DNA from: a virus
Virus record (IMG/VR): IMGVR_UViG_3300017783_005237
Span: 1 to 24,822 of that record
DNA length: 24,822 bases
Strand: one strand, 5' to 3'
The position numbers were made by a program, and so were the translations under genes. Shown in pieces: positions 21,515-24,822 of the stretch. How positions within the stretch are numbered: position 1 is the stretch's first letter; every line of letters begins with the position of its first letter. The notes below the pieces were generated by a model, which was not told the DNA's origin, searched no databases, and saw only the letters and a list, made by a program, of their open reading frames with translations.

Positions 21515-22004
21515 ATTTCTTTTTGTTTTGTTTGTTATGTATAGGTATTATTTCTGCTAGTTCAGGAGTAACTGCCTTTTGTATTGCATAAAATACACTT
21601 GCAAACACTACCGTACTCGCTAATAATCTTAAATCAAATATCAATGCTTCTGGTGATAATGGTGGAAAAGGCCCAGGAATATTAATAATTAAGTGCCATA
21701 AAACAACACTTAATACAGAAGAACCCATTAGTGTTGAGTACTGTCCGTTATTTAAAACCCTGGATACGACTCCTATAAGAGCCATTAATCCGTAAGTCAG
21801 CCACATAGTGCTATAAAACCCTAGAAATATATCTGTTATAAACATAATACTCACAGGTAAAAACATTTGTAATTGTCTATTTGATGTTAAGTATGGCATA
21901 AAAACTGCCATTGCAATAAGAGGTGTAATATTAGGAGGCAGTATAAATCTGCTTAATAAAATACAACCTAATAATAAACTAGCACTCTTAAAGAATTCTT
22001 TCAT
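21498..22004 (-). CDS. DUF6580-like integral membrane protein
   Basis: The 168-aa product has about five membrane spans: SASLLLGCILLSRF, ITPLIAMAVFMPYL, LPVSIMFITDIFLGFY, WLTYGLMALIGVVSRV, MGSSVLSVVLWHLIIN and LLASTVVFASVFYAI. PPNITPLIAMAVF and FITDIFLGFYSTMW recall the DUF6580 family of small bacterial transport-like proteins (from memory). It might be a substrate-binding component of a vitamin-type transporter or an unrelated membrane helper. The ATG at 22004 has GATAAATA exactly 5 nt upstream, so a leaderless late mRNA is predicted. The promoter lies in the last codons of the preceding gene. Confidence 0.7.
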   Translation of the reverse strand: MKEFFKSASLLLGCILLSRFILPPNITPLIAMAVFMPYLTSNRQLQMFLPVSIMFITDIFLGFYSTMWLTYGLMALIGVVSRVLNNGQYSTLMGSSVLSVVLWHLIINIPGPFPPLSPEALIFDLRLLASTVVFASVFYAIQKAVTPELAEIIPIHNKQNKKKYVGRF

Positions 22005-22005
22005 G

Positions 22006-22221
22006 CTAATATTTATCAGGAACTAAATGGGTAGGTACAAATTTTACAACACCTTCCTCTTCGATAACAACATACAAGTCTCCCATCTGACATTTGAGAT
22101 GTTTTCCTGTAATTTCTTCGTCGAATTCTATTGTGCCGTTACTTCTTAATCTAAAGTGGTAATCGTGAAATCTAACTGAGCCTGGATCTGTTTCTGGATG
22201 AAACTCTCTGCGTTTGAACAT
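22006..22221 (-). CDS. Small unknown protein, 71 aa
   Basis: Short strand-rich product: MFKRREFHPETDPGSVRFHD, then HFRLRSNGTIEFDEEITGKH, LYVVIEEEGVVKFVPTHLV. It may form a small beta barrel. No family is recognised. AAGGAC serves as ribosome binding site, and a late box AATAAATA lies at 22249-22256. The last codons (GAT AAA TAT) contain the late box of the next gene. Confidence 0.65.
   Translation of the reverse strand: MFKRREFHPETDPGSVRFHDYHFRLRSNGTIEFDEEITGKHLKCQMGDLYVVIEEEGVVKFVPTHLVPDKY
22010..22017 (-). promoter_or_regulatory. T4-type late promoter box inside the end of the preceding gene
   Basis: GATAAATA, TTAGC, ATG (22004). It overlaps the codons for Asp-Lys-Tyr at the end of the 71-aa gene. 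Predicted +1 is the A of the ATG. Confidence 0.65.
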
Positions 22222-22248
22222 AATAAGTCCTTACTGTTATTATACAAG

Positions 22249-22256
22249 TATTTATT
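22249..22256 (-). promoter_or_regulatory. T4-type late promoter box
   Basis: AATAAATA on the minus strand, right after the stop of the 91-aa gene, with a leader of about 22 nt to ATG 22221. Confidence 0.55.
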
Positions 22257-22530
22257 ATGCGGTGCCTCTACAGTAGGCATCAATTAGGTTATCTCCTGTG
22301 AGTTTTTCACCAATAATCCTAATTAATTTGCCATTCTGTTCTCTTCTAATAGTGCCGTCATTAAATTCAGTATCTGTTACTGCACCATTTTCAAAATCTT
22401 TTACAGATTCTTCTGTTTCGTAATGCATAGATGTTAGTGAATGGACATGCAAAGATTTAATGGTTTTGGACCATTCCTCTGCTTCAAGCAAAAGTCTTTG
22501 CCTTTCTACCCTGTAATCAAATTCTCCCAT
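22255..22530 (-). CDS. Small unknown protein, 91 aa
   Basis: No family is recognised. An N-terminal helix (MGEFDYRVERQRLLLEAEEW) is followed by a strand-rich part with FNDGTIRREQNGKLIRIIGE. The final codons include LIDAYCRG. It is acidic and soluble. Its ATG has CATAAATA exactly 5 nt upstream and no Shine-Dalgarno sequence. Confidence 0.65.
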   Translation of the reverse strand: MGEFDYRVERQRLLLEAEEWSKTIKSLHVHSLTSMHYETEESVKDFENGAVTDTEFNDGTIRREQNGKLIRIIGEKLTGDNLIDAYCRGTA

Positions 22531-22535
22531 AATAT

Positions 22536-22543
22536 TATTTATG
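22536..22543 (-). promoter_or_regulatory. T4-type late promoter box
   Basis: CATAAATA, ATATT, ATG (22530) on the minus strand. It overlaps the stop region of the gene at 22539. Predicted +1 is the A of the ATG. Confidence 0.6.
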
Positions 22544-23057
22544 CGGCTTTATGAACTTCCTCTAACAGTTGAGGATCTTTTTGGTCGAACCAACCGTTTT
22601 TGGTTTTATACTGACATTTATAGTCATCTCTAGTGTTACCTACACCAGGTGTCCATTGCTCAGCCTTACCAGTAATGCCATCTGCATAATGAGTATATTC
22701 AGGATGGGGAGTGTGATGGGTACGACACTTCCATTGCTTGTCTTCATAAAAGAACTGCACCGGAGTTTCCCAAGGTTCACATATTGGACCCTTGCCGTCG
22801 CCATTTTTACCAAGTTCACGTATCTCCCAATCCAGGATATATTCTTCAAATCCTTCGTTAAAGGATTCAATAAGTTTAGTAAGGGTTGGGATACCTCCAT
22901 TAGCAATCGTATTGATTTGCGTGGAAGTTAAATCATCAACAAAGTAAGTACAGCCACCCTTGAATTTCCAATAAGGTTCAGAAGTACCATGCACATAACC
23001 TTCGTCATGAGCCGCATAGTTCTCTCTGTATTGTGTGTGTATTACTAATGTTTGCAT
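22539..23057 (-). CDS. Conserved phage protein of unknown function, 172 aa
   Basis: The product begins MQTLVIHTQYRENYAAHDEG and goes on with YVHGTSEPYWKFKGGCTYFV. It is rich in aromatic residues, His and Gly. Related starts (TLVIxTQYRENYxAH) occur in marine phages without known function. ATG 23057 is preferred over 23102 because AGGAG lies 6 nt upstream and because a promoter with predicted +1 near 23086 would leave out the longer form. Expression by host sigma70 right after the tRNA genes points to early or middle timing. Confidence 0.75.
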   Translation of the reverse strand: MQTLVIHTQYRENYAAHDEGYVHGTSEPYWKFKGGCTYFVDDLTSTQINTIANGGIPTLTKLIESFNEGFEEYILDWEIRELGKNGDGKGPICEPWETPVQFFYEDKQWKCRTHHTPHPEYTHYADGITGKAEQWTPGVGNTRDDYKCQYKTKNGWFDQKDPQLLEEVHKAA

Positions 23058-23092
23058 AAATTCTCCTACCTTTTTATTTAAACTATGTACAT

Positions 23093-23121
23093 AGTATAGC
23101 AAATTTGGGGGTACGAGTCAA
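23093..23121 (-). promoter_or_regulatory. Sigma70-like promoter
   Basis: The minus strand has TTGACT (23121-23116), 17 nt, then TATACT (23098-23093). Predicted +1 is near 23086, giving a leader of about 29 nt that contains AGGAG. Confidence 0.75.
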
Positions 23122-23149
23122 CCTTTTTTTCACTTTTTTTGGTAAAAAA

Positions 23150-23224
23150 TGGTACTCCGTAGGAGAGTCGAACTCCTGTTGCCGAGATGAAAACCCGGTG
23201 TCCTAACCACTAGACGAACGGAGC
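23150..23224 (-). tRNA. tRNA-Glu (anticodon TTC)
   Basis: The minus strand folds into a full cloverleaf: acceptor GCTCCGT/ACGGAGT, anticodon stem CCGGG/CTCGG with loop TTTTCAT (anticodon TTC), T arm AGGAG-TTCGACT-CTCCT. The 3' CCA is encoded and is followed by T6. It decodes GAA, which this AT-rich, Glu-rich gene set uses very often. Confidence 0.97.
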
Positions 23225-23228
23225 AGGA

Positions 23229-23304
23229 TGGAGCTCGGGATAAGATTTGAACTTACGACCTGAGGTTTACAAAACCCCTGCTCTACCAACTGAGCTACCC
23301 GAGC
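23229..23304 (-). tRNA. tRNA-Thr (anticodon TGT)
   Basis: The minus strand folds into a cloverleaf: acceptor GCTCGGG/CCCGAGC, D arm AGCTCAGTTGGTAGAGC, anticodon loop TTTGTAA (anticodon TGT), T loop TTCAAAT, discriminator T, and encoded CCA. It decodes ACA. It lies 4 bp upstream of tRNA-Glu, so they probably share a precursor. Confidence 0.97.
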
Positions 23305-23308
23305 TCGG

Positions 23309-23432
23309 ATTAGAAAGTATAGTACACTTAAGGAACTTTACTGGGCACGGTTAAAATCTACTCTTGTTTCGTGGTGTGTTTTACCACACAACCCCACCTA
23401 ATATACGAAATACCACACGGATACTTTCTAAT
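23309..23432 (-). ncRNA. Candidate structured RNA upstream of the tRNAs
   Basis: ATTAGAAAGTAT and ATACTTTCTAAT form a perfect 12-bp inverted repeat (23309-23320 and 23421-23432) closing a 124-nt element with no open frame. The promoter at 23439-23466 predicts +1 at 23432, the first base of the repeat, so the RNA would begin with its own closing helix. Inside is a GTGTG/CACAC or GTGGT/ACCAC hairpin around 23371-23389. The tRNA-Thr begins 4 bp after the element. T4 carries stable RNAs of unknown role in its tRNA cluster, a possible parallel. No known RNA family is recognised. Confidence 0.45.
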
Positions 23433-23438
23433 ATATGT

Positions 23439-23466
23439 ATTATACTGATTTTTTGTTAAATGTCAA
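23439..23466 (-). promoter_or_regulatory. Sigma70 promoter of the ncRNA-tRNA unit
   Basis: The minus strand has TTGACA (23466-23461), 16 nt, then TATAAT (23444-23439). The TGA stop of the gene at 23463 lies within TTGACA. Predicted +1 is 23432. Confidence 0.8.
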
Positions 23467-23720
23467 GAACTTTGTTTGTTTGCTTCTGCTTCATTGAATG
23501 CATGTTTGAGTTTTATCTTTTCAATGAATTCTGCTATATTGTCGATTTCTTCTAGTCTTATTAATGCTTCTTTAGGAGTCATCTCTCCTGTCCTTGCTAC
23601 AGTTGTTGCTATGTGTATTAAGTCATGTCTACCAATACCATGCTTTCTGCAGATTGCCTGTACGTCAGGATCTTTCTGTTCTACTATGTCTTGGATCTTC
23701 TTTCGAATTATTTTTGGCAT
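23463..23720 (-). CDS. Small helical protein, 85 aa
   Basis: No family is recognised. The product is almost all helix: MPKIIRKKIQDIVEQKDPDV, RKHGIGRHDLIHIATTVART, then KEALIRLEEIDNIAEFIEKI. It is short, charged and soluble, with a helix-turn-helix-like spacing (AICRKHGIGRHDLIHIA) that could bind DNA; this is only suggestive. The start overlaps the stop of the glycosyltransferase-like gene (TAATG), and the end overlaps the promoter of the RNA genes. Confidence 0.65.
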   Translation of the reverse strand: MPKIIRKKIQDIVEQKDPDVQAICRKHGIGRHDLIHIATTVARTGEMTPKEALIRLEEIDNIAEFIEKIKLKHAFNEAEANKQSS

Positions 23721-24640
23721 TAAAGACTTATCTTTGTATCATCAGGTAATCTTCTATCTGAATCATTATTATCGTTATTCTTATTTATGCTATCAAACTG
23801 ACCTGCACCCTTAGGTTTGTGATTGTTTATGTCATCAAAAGGATTAACCTTACCATTAACAAAGTCTTCAAACGGACTAGGAGCAGTATGCGTACCAATC
23901 TTCTTTAAGAACCAATCTATTTTACTTGCATGATGCATTCTTGCTTGTACCATATTTGGATGATTAAAGTCTTGTGGATCTTCTGGATTGCCTTCCATGT
24001 ATTTTCTATTTTCAAATGTTTCGTCATCATTGCCACCAGTAAGGTCTGCTCTATCATGTAAAACTTCAATGTTAATTCTTTCGAATATACCATTCATCCT
24101 AGCAATAACACTTACCCAAGTATCATTTTGTGCATTAACACTCCAAGCATCACATAATGTAAACCAGTCTGCAGGTATAAGTGGGAAGATTGCAAAAGGA
24201 TGGTCATGATTGTCTTTAGGTGCTAGACACTTAAATTGACCATCATATTTTTGAATTTCAACTTCCCAATCTTTTGTTTGCATAATTGCATCATCATTCC
24301 AAAGGAATAACCATGCCCCTGTACTTGAGTGACAAAGTAAGTTTACATAAACATTTAATTGTTCATATCCTAAAGGTTTAAAAACTTTGGCTTTACAGGC
24401 ACAACCCCATTTTTTCATAAAGTTTCCTGCTTCGTTGTTTACCCAATCAATACTTTCTTGGTCATCGTCATCTACACCTAGCATGATTTCAATCTTTGCT
24501 GGATTATTTGCATTTTCTAAAAGGCTTGTAAGACTTTTTTCTAATGCTCCACTTGTTACTCTGCCTCTAGTAGGTAGTATAATACTAACTACACCACCAT
24601 CCGGATTTAGTATTTCTTGATTAACTTCTTCCTTTGCCAT
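23720..24640 (-). CDS. Glycosyltransferase-like protein (GT-A fold, family 2 type)
   Basis: The 306-aa product begins its domain with VVSIILPTRGRVTSGALEKS (about 17-36), as family 2 glycosyltransferases do. IEIMLGVDDDDQES follows, then GAWLFLWNDDAIMQTKDWEV with the Asp pair at the DxD metal site. The region after residue 230 is a low-complexity Asn/Asp/Pro-rich tail, and the end is NDSDRRLPDDTKISL. It probably transfers a sugar to phage or host surface molecules, or to phage DNA or protein; the acceptor is unknown. It directly follows another glycosyltransferase-like gene (24643), and AGGATAG precedes its ATG. Confidence 0.8.
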   Translation of the reverse strand: MAKEEVNQEILNPDGGVVSIILPTRGRVTSGALEKSLTSLLENANNPAKIEIMLGVDDDDQESIDWVNNEAGNFMKKWGCACKAKVFKPLGYEQLNVYVNLLCHSSTGAWLFLWNDDAIMQTKDWEVEIQKYDGQFKCLAPKDNHDHPFAIFPLIPADWFTLCDAWSVNAQNDTWVSVIARMNGIFERINIEVLHDRADLTGGNDDETFENRKYMEGNPEDPQDFNHPNMVQARMHHASKIDWFLKKIGTHTAPSPFEDFVNGKVNPFDDINNHKPKGAGQFDSINKNNDNNDSDRRLPDDTKISL

Positions 24641-24642
24641 AT

Positions 24643-24822
24643 CTATCCTGTTATAAGTTTTCTAATGTTTCCACGGAATGTATAATGTCCTACATGGTTT
24701 AGTCCAGTACGTGGATCTAAAAATACTTCTCCGCCCATTTGTTGCCATAGTCTACAAAATGTATAATCCTCAGACAAATAACGTCTGCTTTCAGGATCAA
24801 TCATTGTGTCGAACAATGCATA
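24643..24822 (-). CDS. C-terminus of a second glycosyltransferase-like protein, N-terminus outside window
   Basis: The last 59 residues of a frame that runs off the window are visible: YALFDTMIDPESRRYLSEDY, then TFCRLWQQMGGEVFLDPR, TGLNHVGHYTFRGNIRK. The order SEDYxFCRxW...GG...DP...LxHVGxYxFxG is familiar from phage glycosyltransferases of the GT-A fold, where the Glu-Asp lies near the acceptor site and the late His binds metal. The TAG stop is 2 bp before the next gene's ATG. Confidence 0.8.
   Translation of the reverse strand, partial: YALFDTMIDPESRRYLSEDYTFCRLWQQMGGEVFLDPRTGLNHVGHYTFRGNIRKLITG

Noticed and set aside
23058-23102. Longer start for the 172-aa gene
   Set aside because: AGGAG precedes the ATG at 23057, and the -10 box at 23093-23098 would overlap the longer coding start.
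1-24822. CRISPR arrays, insertion sequences, integrase or attachment sites
   Set aside because: No regularly spaced direct repeats, transposase or integrase motifs were seen; the tRNAs are intact and show no duplicated 3' end nearby.

Overview
The window is an AT-rich, gene-dense piece of a tailed bacteriophage genome, most likely a marine T4-like myovirus. The host is probably a marine alphaproteobacterium, possibly of the SAR11 type. Evidence for this: short intergenic gaps with many ATGA and TAATG overlaps; T4-type late-promoter boxes (xATAAATA) just upstream of genes; a T4-type lysozyme; small conserved proteins familiar from marine T4-like phages; a tRNA pair; and many host-derived metabolic genes (ClpX, bS21, QueD, peptide deformylase, UvdE, FdxA-type ferredoxin, a ferritin-like protein). 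No capsid, tail, terminase or polymerase gene is in view, so the phage assignment rests on context. The host guess rests on the alphaproteobacterial style of the ferredoxin and base composition, and is inference.

Layout. (1) 1-4926, minus: one operon behind a late box at 4932-4939. It encodes a coiled-coil membrane protein, a charged repeat protein, ClpX, a long bS21 homologue, a nucleotidyltransferase-cupin fusion and a ferritin-like protein cut by the window edge. (2) 5034-6014, minus: a small operon behind a sigma70-like promoter, with an Sm-like 98-aa protein, an unlisted 51-aa membrane peptide and QueD, ended by a terminator at 4994-5017. (3) 6011-9824, minus: methyltransferase, thermonuclease, SleB-type cell wall hydrolase, an unknown protein, 7Fe ferredoxin and UvdE. 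(4) 9924-19353, plus: late, probably virion-linked genes. They comprise a putative structural protein with a strong terminator, T4-type lysozyme, and a run of acidic or basic proteins with shared N-termini and small Cys/Lys modules, a cupin, a degenerate nucleotidyltransferase with an acidic tail, and a methyltransferase. (5) 19334-24822, minus: 2-oxoglutarate oxygenase-like protein, a clear glycoside hydrolase family 6 protein, peptide deformylase, a DUF6580-like membrane protein, small unknowns, tRNA-Glu and tRNA-Thr, and two glycosyltransferase-like genes.

Regulation can be read in some detail. Five near-perfect sigma70 promoters (TTGACA/T, 16-17 nt, TATAAT/TATACT) precede host-takeover or RNA genes, and GATAAATA-type late boxes precede the others. 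At four late genes the box lies exactly 5 nt from the ATG. At uvdE the -10 box lies 6 nt from the ATG. In all five cases the predicted transcript starts on the A of the ATG, and there is no Shine-Dalgarno sequence. Genes inside operons do have Shine-Dalgarno sequences.

The strongest leads are the intact GH6 glycanase, the leaderless-start pattern, a candidate structured RNA ahead of the tRNAs whose closing helix begins at the predicted +1, a ClpX that keeps its ClpP-docking IGF loop while changing the substrate-binding RKH loop, and the capsid-targeting-like N-termini in the plus-strand block.
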